From contig NZ_PYGD01000001.1 in assembly GCF_003014535.1 (NCBI RefSeq), positions 682,001-746,000 of the forward strand: 64,000 nucleotides of DNA, written 5' to 3'. Origin of the DNA: Taibaiella chishuiensis (GTDB lineage: Bacteria > Bacteroidota > Bacteroidia > Chitinophagales > Chitinophagaceae). The notes under the pieces were generated by a model. It saw only the letters and a program-made list of their open reading frames with translations, searched no databases and was not told the origin of the DNA. Below, in pieces: positions 17,979-25,420 of this stretch. A program made the translations under genes and the position numbers. Numbering within the stretch: position 1 is the first letter of the stretch; the number at the start of each line of letters is the position of its first letter.

Positions 17979-18616
17979 TGGCCGGTAAACGCATTATACT
18001 CATTGGCGGAGGCGGTCACTGCAAATCGGTAATCGATATTATCGAAGCGGGCGGCGTATATGAAGTAGCGGGTATACTGGATGTGCCGGAAAATAAAGGC
18101 AAAACCCTACTGGGATATCCCGTTACCGGTACAGATGAGGATATAGAAAGCCTGGCTGCTGCCGGGCACACTTTTATCATAACACTTGGCCAGATCAGGA
18201 GCAGTGTGCTGCGGACTAAAATCTATGAGCGGCTCAAAGCCTGCGGGGCCACCCTCGCTACCCTGGCCGCACCAACGGCTTATGTGTCGAAACATGCAAC
18301 GGTAGGTGCGGGTACGGTCATCATGCACCATGCAACCGTAAATGCGGGCGCAGTAATCGGGTTGAACAACATTATCAATACGGGCGCTAATATAGAACAC
18401 GATGCCCATACCGGTAGCCATTGCCATATCGCCACGCATGCGGTCCTCAACGGGGATTGCCATTTGGGCGAAGGCGTTTTTATCGGCAGCAACAGTGTGC
18501 TGGCACAAGGTGTACATGTACCCGACCAGGTCGTGGTAGGCGCCGGCGCAGTCGTTTATAAAAATATACAGGAACAAGGAACCTATGCAGGCAACCCTGC
18601 CAAAAAAATAGCCTGA
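17978..18616 (+). CDS. Sugar O/N-acetyltransferase, NeuD/PglD family (LegH role)
   Basis: 212 aa. The N-terminus has a small Rossmann-like domain (IILIGGGGHCKSVIDII), followed from about residue 100 by hexapeptide repeats of a left-handed beta helix (ATVGAGTVIMHHATVNAG and following) and the usual closing AGNPAKKIA. The catalytic-type histidine is in NIEHDAHTGSHCHIA. By position between LegC and LegI it would acetylate the 4-amino group of the NDP-sugar. It overlaps its neighbours by one base at each end. A NeuD-like O-acetylation role is the alternative, but the pathway otherwise lacks an N-acetyltransferase. Confidence 0.85.
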   Translation: MAGKRIILIGGGGHCKSVIDIIEAGGVYEVAGILDVPENKGKTLLGYPVTGTDEDIESLAAAGHTFIITLGQIRSSVLRTKIYERLKACGATLATLAAPTAYVSKHATVGAGTVIMHHATVNAGAVIGLNNIINTGANIEHDAHTGSHCHIATHAVLNGDCHLGEGVFIGSNSVLAQGVHVPDQVVVGAGAVVYKNIQEQGTYAGNPAKKIA

Positions 18617-19632
18617 TGCACAGAACTATTATCATAGCCGAAGCCGGAGTAAATCATAACGGAAGCCTGGAAAATGCTTTCCGGCTTGTAGATGCGGCCA
18701 GTGAAGCCGGGGTGGACTATGTAAAATTTCAAACCTTTAAAGCCGAAAACCTGGTATCGAAGTCTGCAAAAAAAGCAGAATACCAGATCAGCAATACCGG
18801 CAATGCCGTGGAGAGCCAGTTACAGATGCTTAAAAAGCTGGAACTGAGCCATGAAGATCATGAAAAGCTGATCGCCTATTGTAAACAAAAGGGTGTTCAG
18901 TTCTTTTCTACAGGCTTTGACCTGGATTCGCTGGATTACCTGGCCAGCCTGGGGCTTGGCTTTGTAAAAATACCTTCGGGAGAAATCACGAACCTGCCTT
19001 ATTTGCGTAAGGCTGCATCGCTTTTCCGTAAGATCATTATCTCTACGGGTATGGCTACGCTGGAGGAAATCAAAGCGGCTGTAGCCGTATTTACCGTTGC
19101 CGGCGCATCATTGGCCGACATCACCATTTTACATTGTAATACCGAATACCCAACGCCCATGCAGGATGTGAACCTGAAATCCATGCTGCATATACAGCGG
19201 GAGTTCGGCACGCCCATAGGGTATTCGGATCATACCCTGGGTATCGAAGTGCCTGTGGCCGCAGTGGCCCTGGGTGCAACCATTATCGAAAAACACTTTA
19301 CCCTGGACCAGAATATGGAAGGCCCCGATCATAAAGCATCGCTGGAGCCGCAGGGCCTTAAGGATATGGTCGCTGCTATCCGCAATGTAGAAGCGGCCGT
19401 TGCGGGTTCGGGTTATAAAGAGCCTTCCCCCTCTGAAATGAAGAATATCGGTATCGCGAGAAAAAGCATCGTAGCCAAAACAGGTATAAAACAAGGCGAA
19501 CGCTTTACCGAAGAGAATATAACGACAAAGAGACCGGGTACGGGCATTTCGCCCATGCGCTGGGATGAGGTGATCGGGCAGGTGGCCGCGCAGGATTTTA
19601 ACAGCGACGACCTGATCGAATTAAAAGCATAA
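18616..19632 (+). CDS. legI: N,N'-diacetyllegionaminic acid synthase (NeuB/LegI family)
   Basis: 338 aa. The enzyme condenses the 2,4-diacetamido-2,4,6-trideoxymannose with phosphoenolpyruvate to form a nine-carbon 2-keto acid. The NeuB TIM barrel is clear: IIAEAGVNHNGSLENAFRL, VDYVKFQTFKAENLV, LHCNTEYPTPMQDVN and GYSDHTLGIEVPVAAVALGA. A C-terminal antifreeze-like SAF domain follows (RPGTGISPMRWDEVIG). Sialic-acid synthases share these motifs, but the LegB-LegC-acetyltransferase genes before it supply a 6-deoxy diamino sugar. It starts with TGATG overlap and is followed after 2 bp by legG. Confidence 0.92.
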   Translation: MHRTIIIAEAGVNHNGSLENAFRLVDAASEAGVDYVKFQTFKAENLVSKSAKKAEYQISNTGNAVESQLQMLKKLELSHEDHEKLIAYCKQKGVQFFSTGFDLDSLDYLASLGLGFVKIPSGEITNLPYLRKAASLFRKIIISTGMATLEEIKAAVAVFTVAGASLADITILHCNTEYPTPMQDVNLKSMLHIQREFGTPIGYSDHTLGIEVPVAAVALGATIIEKHFTLDQNMEGPDHKASLEPQGLKDMVAAIRNVEAAVAGSGYKEPSPSEMKNIGIARKSIVAKTGIKQGERFTEENITTKRPGTGISPMRWDEVIGQVAAQDFNSDDLIELKA

Positions 19633-19634
19633 AC

Positions 19635-20795
19635 ATGAAAATCTGTATCGCCACAGGTACCCGCGCAGAATATGGTTTACTAAAGCCTTTGATTGAACGT
19701 ATTCAGTCTGAGGCTTTATGGCAGTTACAGTTGCTGGTTACCGGGGCGCACCTGTCGCCGGAGTTCGGGCTTACCTATAAGCAAATCGAGGCAGACGGTT
19801 ATACGATCGATGCAAAGGTAGAAATGCTGCTTTCTTCGGATACAGCCGAAGGCATCGTAAAGTCAATGGGCCTGGGTACGATCGGTTATGCCGACGCCTT
19901 TAAAACCCTGCAGCCCGACCTGCTGGTGATACTCGGCGACCGTTATGAAATGCTTGCCGTAGCTTCTGCCGCATTGATCTTTAAAATACCCATTGCCCAT
20001 ATACATGGCGGCGAGATTACGGAAGGCGCCTTTGACGATGCCATCCGGCACGCCATTACGAAAATGAGCCATATCCATTTTGCCGCTACGGAAACTTACC
20101 GCAACCGCATTATCCAATTGGGCGAAAACCCGGAAAGGGTATTTAATGTAGGCGCCATAGGTCTGGACAATATACATGACCTGCCCCTGTTAAACAGGCA
20201 GGAGCTGGAACAGCAGCTCGGTATCACTTTCCTTGAACGGAACTACCTGGTTACTTTTCATCCGGCTACCATGGCTTCCGTTTCCGCAGGCCTGCAATTC
20301 GAAGCGTTGTTAAAAGCCGTAGACCGCCAGGAAAACAGCTTCTTTATATTTACCAAGGCAAATTCAGATACCGAAGGCCGGACCATCAATAAAATGATCG
20401 ATGAATATGTGGCGCAACGCCCGGGTAAGGCCGTAGCTTATACCTCTATGGGGCAGCTGCGCTACCTCTCGGCCATGCAGCTTGTCGATGCCGTTGTGGG
20501 CAATAGTTCCAGCGGAATCATCGAAGCGCCTTCGTTTCATAAAGCCACGATCAATATCGGCGACCGCCAGAAGGGACGCATACAGGCCGAAACCACGATT
20601 AACACCGGCGTATCGGCCGACGAGATCGATGCTGCCTTCCGAACGCTTACAACGCCCTCCTTTGCCGGTAAGTTAGCTGCGGCTACCAACCCTTACGGCG
20701 AAGGGCACAGCGCCGGGAAAATAATCGATGCCCTGAAGCTGGCGGATTGGGGCAGCTTGATTCATAAAACCTTTTACAATATAGACAATGTTTAA
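19635..20795 (+). CDS. legG: UDP/GDP-sugar 2-epimerase, hydrolysing (NeuC/LegG family)
   Basis: 386 aa. It releases the nucleotide and inverts C2 to give the free manno-configured sugar used by LegI. The family N-terminus KICIATGTRAEYGLLKPLIE is typical of hydrolysing 2-epimerases. HIHGGEITEGAFDDAIRH carries an active-site histidine/glutamate region, and VVGNSSSGIIEAPSF is the C-terminal nucleotide-binding motif. The stop codon overlaps the next gene by eight bases. It is distinct from the non-hydrolysing epimerase at 42196, which belongs to the FucNAc cassette. Confidence 0.92.
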   Translation: MKICIATGTRAEYGLLKPLIERIQSEALWQLQLLVTGAHLSPEFGLTYKQIEADGYTIDAKVEMLLSSDTAEGIVKSMGLGTIGYADAFKTLQPDLLVILGDRYEMLAVASAALIFKIPIAHIHGGEITEGAFDDAIRHAITKMSHIHFAATETYRNRIIQLGENPERVFNVGAIGLDNIHDLPLLNRQELEQQLGITFLERNYLVTFHPATMASVSAGLQFEALLKAVDRQENSFFIFTKANSDTEGRTINKMIDEYVAQRPGKAVAYTSMGQLRYLSAMQLVDAVVGNSSSGIIEAPSFHKATINIGDRQKGRIQAETTINTGVSADEIDAAFRTLTTPSFAGKLAAATNPYGEGHSAGKIIDALKLADWGSLIHKTFYNIDNV

Positions 20796-21840
20796 TTACA
20801 GGGACCATATCATATCTTCCGCGCTGACGATCAAGGATGCTTTATCGATCATCGATCAGCAGGGCCTTATTGCCAATGTGCTGTTCGTGGTGGACGGCGA
20901 TGGCAAACTGGTGGGATCTATCTCCGACGGGGATATCCGCAGGGGGCTGCTGAAAGATATCGGGATCAATGATGCGGTATCGCAGGTAATGCGTACAGAG
21001 TTCAAATTCCTGTATAAAGACAATATTACCCCTGCAGCACTGGCTGCCTTTCGCGAAAACGGTATTTTCTTTGTGCCCGTAGTGGATGCAACGCAACACG
21101 TTACCGATATCCTGAACCTTCATACCTACCGTATTGCTTTGCCCGTAGATGCCATTATGATGGCCGGGGGCAAAGGACAGCGGTTATTACCCCTTACCAA
21201 GGATACCCCGAAGCCCTTGCTGCCGGTAGGCGATAAGCCCATCATCGAACACAATATCGACCGGTTGGCCATGCATGGTATCAGTAATATTTACCTGAGC
21301 GTTAATTACCTTGCCGATCAGTTGGTCCGCTACTTTGGCGATGGAGCGGCAAAGCAGCTCAATATCGGGTACATCAGGGAAAACGAACCCCTGGGTACCA
21401 TCGGTTCTGTAAAAATGGTGGAGACCTATGAACATGATACCCTGCTCGTCATGAACTCCGACCTGCTTACCAATATCGATTTCCACGAATTCTATACCGA
21501 GTTCAAAAACCAGGATGCGGATATGGCCATCGCAGCTACCAGCTATCATGTGGATATCCCGTATGCAGTACTGGAGGCAGATGGCGATAACGTGATCCAT
21601 TCCCTTAAAGAGAAACCCCGTTACACGTACTATTCCAATGCGGGTATATACCTGATGAAGAAGAGTGTAATCGACCATATACCCGATGCGCAGTTCTATA
21701 ACGTTACCGACCTGATCGAAGCCCTGGTGGGTATGAAAAAGAAGGTGGTCAGCTTCCCGATATTGGGTTACTGGCTCGACATCGGCAAACACGAAGATTA
21801 CCGGAAAGCGCAGGAGGATATCAAACATTTAAAATTATAA
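20788..21840 (+). CDS. CBS-domain nucleotidyltransferase (PtmE/LegX-like)
   Basis: 350 aa in two parts. Residues about 1-115 form a CBS pair (VVDGDGKLVGSISDGDIRRG and FFVPVVDATQHVTDIL). The remainder is a sugar-1-phosphate nucleotidyltransferase with the signature MMAGGKGQRLLPLTKDTPKP and a sugar-binding EKP segment (LKEKPRYTYYSNAG). In Campylobacter PtmE makes the GDP-linked glucosamine that starts the legionaminic route, so this gene suggests that LegB here acts on a GDP-sugar; that is inference by family and neighbourhood. It overlaps legG by eight bases and is followed 2 bp later by the CMP-sugar synthetase. Confidence 0.88.
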   Translation: MFNYRDHIISSALTIKDALSIIDQQGLIANVLFVVDGDGKLVGSISDGDIRRGLLKDIGINDAVSQVMRTEFKFLYKDNITPAALAAFRENGIFFVPVVDATQHVTDILNLHTYRIALPVDAIMMAGGKGQRLLPLTKDTPKPLLPVGDKPIIEHNIDRLAMHGISNIYLSVNYLADQLVRYFGDGAAKQLNIGYIRENEPLGTIGSVKMVETYEHDTLLVMNSDLLTNIDFHEFYTEFKNQDADMAIAATSYHVDIPYAVLEADGDNVIHSLKEKPRYTYYSNAGIYLMKKSVIDHIPDAQFYNVTDLIEALVGMKKKVVSFPILGYWLDIGKHEDYRKAQEDIKHLKL

Positions 21841-21842
21841 AG

Positions 21843-22538
21843 TTGAAGTTACTGTTCATTATACCGGCAAGGGGCGGTTCGAAGGGCATTCCGGGCAAGA
21901 ATATAAAATTGCTGAACGGGAAACCTCTGATCCACTATAGCATTGAATACGCGCGTTTGTTTGCGCCGGACAGTGATATATGTGTAACCACCGATGATGT
22001 AAAGATTGCTGATTGTGCCCGCCAGATCGGTTACGAAGTGCCCTTTATGCGGCCCGATGCCCTGGCTACCGATCATGCCGGCAGCTACGAAGTAGTACAG
22101 CATGCACTCGCCTTCTATAAGGACCGGGGCCTGGAATACGATGCGGTAGTGCTGCTCCAGGCAACCTCGCCCTTCCGGGAAAAAAAGCATCTCGAAGAGG
22201 CGCTTCCTTTATTTGATAAAACGGTGGACATGGTGGTGTCGGTAACGGAAACGGCTTTTAACCCGTATTACAACCTTTTTGAAGAAAACGAAAACGGCTT
22301 ACTGCGGATATCAAAGGGAGCGGGCAAATATACACGCAGGCAGGATGTGCCGCCGGTGTACGCTTACAACGGATCGATTTACATCATCAACAGCGGCAGC
22401 CTGGCAGCTTACCAGGGCTTCAGCGGCTTCAGGGCTATAAAGAAATATGCCATGGAAGCCCGTTATGCCCTGGACCTGGATACGCCCGCCGATTGGGAAT
22501 ACGCAGAATACATTTGTAAAAATTACGTACATGAATAA
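21843..22538 (+). CDS. legF: CMP-nonulosonic acid synthetase (NeuA/LegF family), TTG start
   Basis: 231 aa. It activates the nine-carbon acid with CTP to CMP-legionaminic acid for the glycosyltransferase. The N-terminal signature LLFIIPARGGSKGIPGKNIK fixes the start: the only codon in place is TTG at 21843, 2 bp after the upstream stop, because no ATG lies between the stop and the motif. Further landmarks are RPDALATDHAGSYEVVQHAL and VVLLQATSPFREKKHLEEAL. The last eight bases overlap the HisF-like gene. Specificity for legionaminic over sialic or pseudaminic acid is inferred from the neighbours. Confidence 0.92.
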   Translation: MKLLFIIPARGGSKGIPGKNIKLLNGKPLIHYSIEYARLFAPDSDICVTTDDVKIADCARQIGYEVPFMRPDALATDHAGSYEVVQHALAFYKDRGLEYDAVVLLQATSPFREKKHLEEALPLFDKTVDMVVSVTETAFNPYYNLFEENENGLLRISKGAGKYTRRQDVPPVYAYNGSIYIINSGSLAAYQGFSGFRAIKKYAMEARYALDLDTPADWEYAEYICKNYVHE

Positions 22539-23385
22539 TATCAGAGTAATCGCCAGGCTGGATATCAAAGGCCCCAACCTGGTAAAAGGCATACACCTCG
22601 AAGGACTCAGGGTGCTGGGTAACCCCGAAGATTTTGCGAAGTACTATTACGAACAGGGCGCCGATGAGCTTATTTACCAGGATGTGGTAGCCAGCTTATT
22701 TGAAAGGAACAGCCTGAGTGACATTATCACGCAGACTGCCAAGAATATCTTTATCCCGCTTACGGTAGGCGGCGGTATCCGTACGATAGAGGACATCACG
22801 AAAGTGCTGCGTGCAGGGGCTGATAAAGTAGCCATCAATACGGCTGCAGTACGCAATCCCGATTTTATCCGCCAGGCTTCGAAAAAGTTCGGATCGTCTA
22901 CGATCGTTGCGGCCATCGAATGCATCAAACAACCCGATGGCAAATACCTGGCCTTTGTGGATAACGGCAGGGAGGAAACGGGTATCGAGGCCCTGAGCTG
23001 GGCGCAGCGCGTAGAAGAACTGGGTGCCGGAGAGATACTGCTGACCAGTGTAGATCGCGATGGTACCGGCCTGGGTTATGACGTAGCGCTTACCCGCATG
23101 ATTGCCGCACAGGTATCGGTACCGGTAATCGCCCATGGCGGCGCCGGCTCGATCAATCATTTTTCCGATGTGGTCAGCGAAGGCAAGGCCGATGCGATCG
23201 CGGTAGCTTCCGTAATCCATTATGATGCGCTCAACAACAATGTCGCCAACAACGGGAAGACTGCCGAAGGCAACAAATCCTTTATCAACAGCGGAAGAAC
23301 ATCATTCAATAAAATAAGCGGCGCCAGCATCGGGCAGATCAAAGCGCAGTTAACCGAAAATAATATAGCATGCAGGACATTGTAA
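22531..23385 (+). CDS. HisF-like cyclase subunit of a sugar amidination complex
   Basis: 284 aa from ATG at 22531; a longer frame to 22447 lies inside the preceding gene. It is a TIM barrel of the HisF type: RVIARLDIKGPNLVKGIHLE, PLTVGGGIRTIEDITKVLRA, GADKVAINTAAVRNPDFI and VPVIAHGGAGSINHF. With the HisH-like protein encoded next (overlap 16 bp) it would form an ammonia-producing complex. Because the next gene is a WbpG/PseA-type sugar amidotransferase rather than histidine genes, this is the HisF2 paralogue used for making acetamidino sugars, not the histidine enzyme. A region near residues 240-265 (NNVANNGKTAEGN) is an insertion relative to standard HisF. Confidence 0.88.
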   Translation: MNNIRVIARLDIKGPNLVKGIHLEGLRVLGNPEDFAKYYYEQGADELIYQDVVASLFERNSLSDIITQTAKNIFIPLTVGGGIRTIEDITKVLRAGADKVAINTAAVRNPDFIRQASKKFGSSTIVAAIECIKQPDGKYLAFVDNGREETGIEALSWAQRVEELGAGEILLTSVDRDGTGLGYDVALTRMIAAQVSVPVIAHGGAGSINHFSDVVSEGKADAIAVASVIHYDALNNNVANNGKTAEGNKSFINSGRTSFNKISGASIGQIKAQLTENNIACRTL

Positions 23386-24020
23386 AGAAAATAGCTATCG
23401 TCGATTACCAGTTGGGTAACCTGTACAGCGTAGAACAGGCCTTTAAACATTTGGGTGTGGAAGCGGTCGTTACCAACGACAAAGATATCATTGCCAACGC
23501 CGATGCCCTGGTGCTTCCCGGAGTCGGAGCCTTTGCCGATGCTATGGAAAATATGAAAAAACTGGACCTGGTAGCACCGGTTAAAGATTTTGTGGCTACC
23601 GGCAAGGCTTTTATGGGGGTGTGCCTGGGCCTGCAGATTCTGTTTACGGAAAGTGAAGAGTTTGGCAGCAGCAAAGGATTGGGTATCGTGGACGGACAGA
23701 TCCGGAAGTTCAGCAACAACCTGCCCGACAACAGCAATGCAAAAGTGCCGCAAATAGCCTGGAACCGGTTATTGGAGCAGCAGATCGCCTGGAAGGATAC
23801 GCCACTGAAGGAGCTACCCGAGGGTGGGTTCCAGTACTTCGTACACTCCTACTATGCCGTGCCTGAAGACCAGAATGTGATCCTGTCTACCACCCGGTAT
23901 GAAGGTTTTGAATATTGTTCTTCTATCATTAAAAAGAATATCTTTGCCTGCCAGTTTCACCCGGAAAAAAGCGGGGAACAAGGCTTATCTATCTATAAAA
24001 ACTGGATCCAAAAAATATAA
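23370..24020 (+). CDS. HisH-like glutamine amidotransferase subunit
   Basis: 216 aa. A class I glutaminase that releases ammonia from glutamine and passes it through the HisF2 barrel. The oxyanion and nucleophile segment FMGVCLGLQILF holds the catalytic cysteine, and FACQFHPEKSGEQG holds the His/Glu of the triad. The N-terminus KIAIVDYQLGNLYSVEQAF is typical of HisH. Its first 16 bases overlap the HisF2 gene and the amidotransferase follows 3 bp later. Together these three genes resemble the wbpG-hisH2-hisF2 set of Pseudomonas O-antigen loci. Confidence 0.9.
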   Translation: MQDIVKKIAIVDYQLGNLYSVEQAFKHLGVEAVVTNDKDIIANADALVLPGVGAFADAMENMKKLDLVAPVKDFVATGKAFMGVCLGLQILFTESEEFGSSKGLGIVDGQIRKFSNNLPDNSNAKVPQIAWNRLLEQQIAWKDTPLKELPEGGFQYFVHSYYAVPEDQNVILSTTRYEGFEYCSSIIKKNIFACQFHPEKSGEQGLSIYKNWIQKI

Positions 24021-24023
24021 TCG

Positions 24024-25244
24024 ATGAGTGAACTCGAAGTAAAATACGGACTTCCCCGCGAGGTTAAATTCTGTAAAAAGTGTGTTATGTCCAACCAGCG
24101 GCCGGTATCCGAGGTGGAATTCAAGCACAATATCAATACCAAGAAAAAAACGCTTGTATTCGACGAAGAAGGTATTTGCGACGCCTGCCGTGCCAACGAA
24201 AAGAAAGAAGCGATCGATTGGGCAAAAAGAGAAGAAGAACTGGTAGCCCTGCTGGACAAATACCGCAGCAAAGATGGTTCCTACGATTGTATCGTACCCG
24301 GCAGCGGTGGTAAAGACAGCGCTTACCAGGCACACGTGCTGAAATATAAATACGGCATGAACCCGCTTACCATTACCTGGCCGCCTATTTTATACACCGA
24401 CTACGGTTACAAAAACTGGAAAAACTGGATCGATACCGGTTTCGATAACCTGAGCTTTAACCGCAATGGTAAGATCATGAAACTGCTGACCAAGCTTTCG
24501 ATCGAAAACCTGATGCACCCCTTCCAGACCTTTATGCTGGGACAGAAGAACCTGGCTCCTAAGATCGCGCTTAAATACGGTATTCCCCTGATCTTCTACG
24601 GTGAAAACGAAGCAGAATACGGTAACCCGATAGCAGATAACACGACTTCCCTGCGCGATAAATCTTACTTCAGCTTCAACAACCTGGATGAGATCTACCT
24701 GGGTGGCGTATCTATTGCCGAACTGAAAGAAAAATACGACGTAAAAGAAGCCGACCTGATGTCGTTCCTGCCGCCACCGGTTTCCGAACTGGAAAAAACA
24801 GATATCCAGGTACACTACCTGGGCTACTACCTGCGCTGGACACCCCAGGAAGTATACTATTACGCCGTTGAAAACACCGGCTTCCAGGCCCGTCCTTTCC
24901 GTACGCAGGGTACCTATAGCAAATACAACAGTATCGACGACAAGATCGACGATCTGCACTACTATACCACCTATATCAAGTTCGGTATCGGGCGTTGCAC
25001 GTACGATGCATCGCAGGAGATCCGCAACCAGCACATTACCCGTGAAGAGGCGCAGGCCCTGGTGAAGAAGTTCGATGGCGAATTCCCGGATCGCTACTTC
25101 AACGAGATCATGGACTATATCGGCTTGAAGCCCGAGCGTTTCCACGAGCTTTGCGAAGAGTTCCGCTCCCCGCACCTCTGGACCAAGCAAAATGGTGAAT
25201 GGAAACTGCGCCATACCGTAAATGGCGATGGTGCAGACGACTAA
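24024..25244 (+). CDS. N-acetyl sugar amidotransferase (WbpG/PseA family)
   Basis: 406 aa. The family converts an acetamido group of a sugar into an acetamidino group, using ammonia from the HisF/HisH pair and ATP. Zinc-type cysteine pairs near the N-terminus (CKKCVMSNQRP and CDACRANE), and the ATP PP-loop PGSGGKDSAYQAHVLKY at about residue 91, are visible. Later motifs include FYGENEAEYGNPIAD and RCTYDASQEIRNQHI. PseA acts on CMP-pseudaminic acid in Campylobacter; here the preceding genes make CMP-legionaminic acid, so a 5- or 7-acetamidino legionaminic acid is the predicted product. The gene ends the tightly coupled cassette. Confidence 0.9.
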   Translation: MSELEVKYGLPREVKFCKKCVMSNQRPVSEVEFKHNINTKKKTLVFDEEGICDACRANEKKEAIDWAKREEELVALLDKYRSKDGSYDCIVPGSGGKDSAYQAHVLKYKYGMNPLTITWPPILYTDYGYKNWKNWIDTGFDNLSFNRNGKIMKLLTKLSIENLMHPFQTFMLGQKNLAPKIALKYGIPLIFYGENEAEYGNPIADNTTSLRDKSYFSFNNLDEIYLGGVSIAELKEKYDVKEADLMSFLPPPVSELEKTDIQVHYLGYYLRWTPQEVYYYAVENTGFQARPFRTQGTYSKYNSIDDKIDDLHYYTTYIKFGIGRCTYDASQEIRNQHITREEAQALVKKFDGEFPDRYFNEIMDYIGLKPERFHELCEEFRSPHLWTKQNGEWKLRHTVNGDGADD

Positions 25245-25364
25245 ATTTTATTGAACGTATCTTTTTAATTTGTCCGTTATAGCAGCCGGGATAAACTTGC
25301 AGCGCAGATCAATAACTGCACCTTCTTGTTTTACCGGCGGCTATCGCGGATAACTTTTAATAGC

Positions 25365-25395
25365 GGAGGCCCTGTCTTAAGACCAGGCAACCTCC
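25365..25395 (+). promoter_or_regulatory. Imperfect leader hairpin upstream of the capsule-synthesis-type gene
   Basis: Within the 176-bp gap after the amidotransferase, GGAGG (25365-25369) can pair with CCTCC (25391-25395), enclosing an inner stem with one bulge and a TTAA loop (25371-25387). A second CCTCC at 25403-25407 offers an alternative partner. Such alternative pairing near a GGAGG could affect expression of the gene at 25421, but only the complementarity is seen. Confidence 0.25.
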
Positions 25396-25420
25396 CGGAT
25401 TGCCTCCTACCCGAGTCCCT

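Noticed and set aside
18616-22538. Sialic acid (Neu5Ac) pathway
   Set aside because: NeuB, NeuC and NeuA homologues alone would fit, but the preceding dehydratase, aminotransferase and acetyltransferase supply a 6-deoxy diamino sugar, which points to legionaminic acid.
22531-24020. Histidine biosynthesis genes hisF and hisH
   Set aside because: No other his genes are near; the pair overlaps a nonulosonate synthetase gene and precedes a sugar amidotransferase, so the sugar-amidination paralogues fit better.
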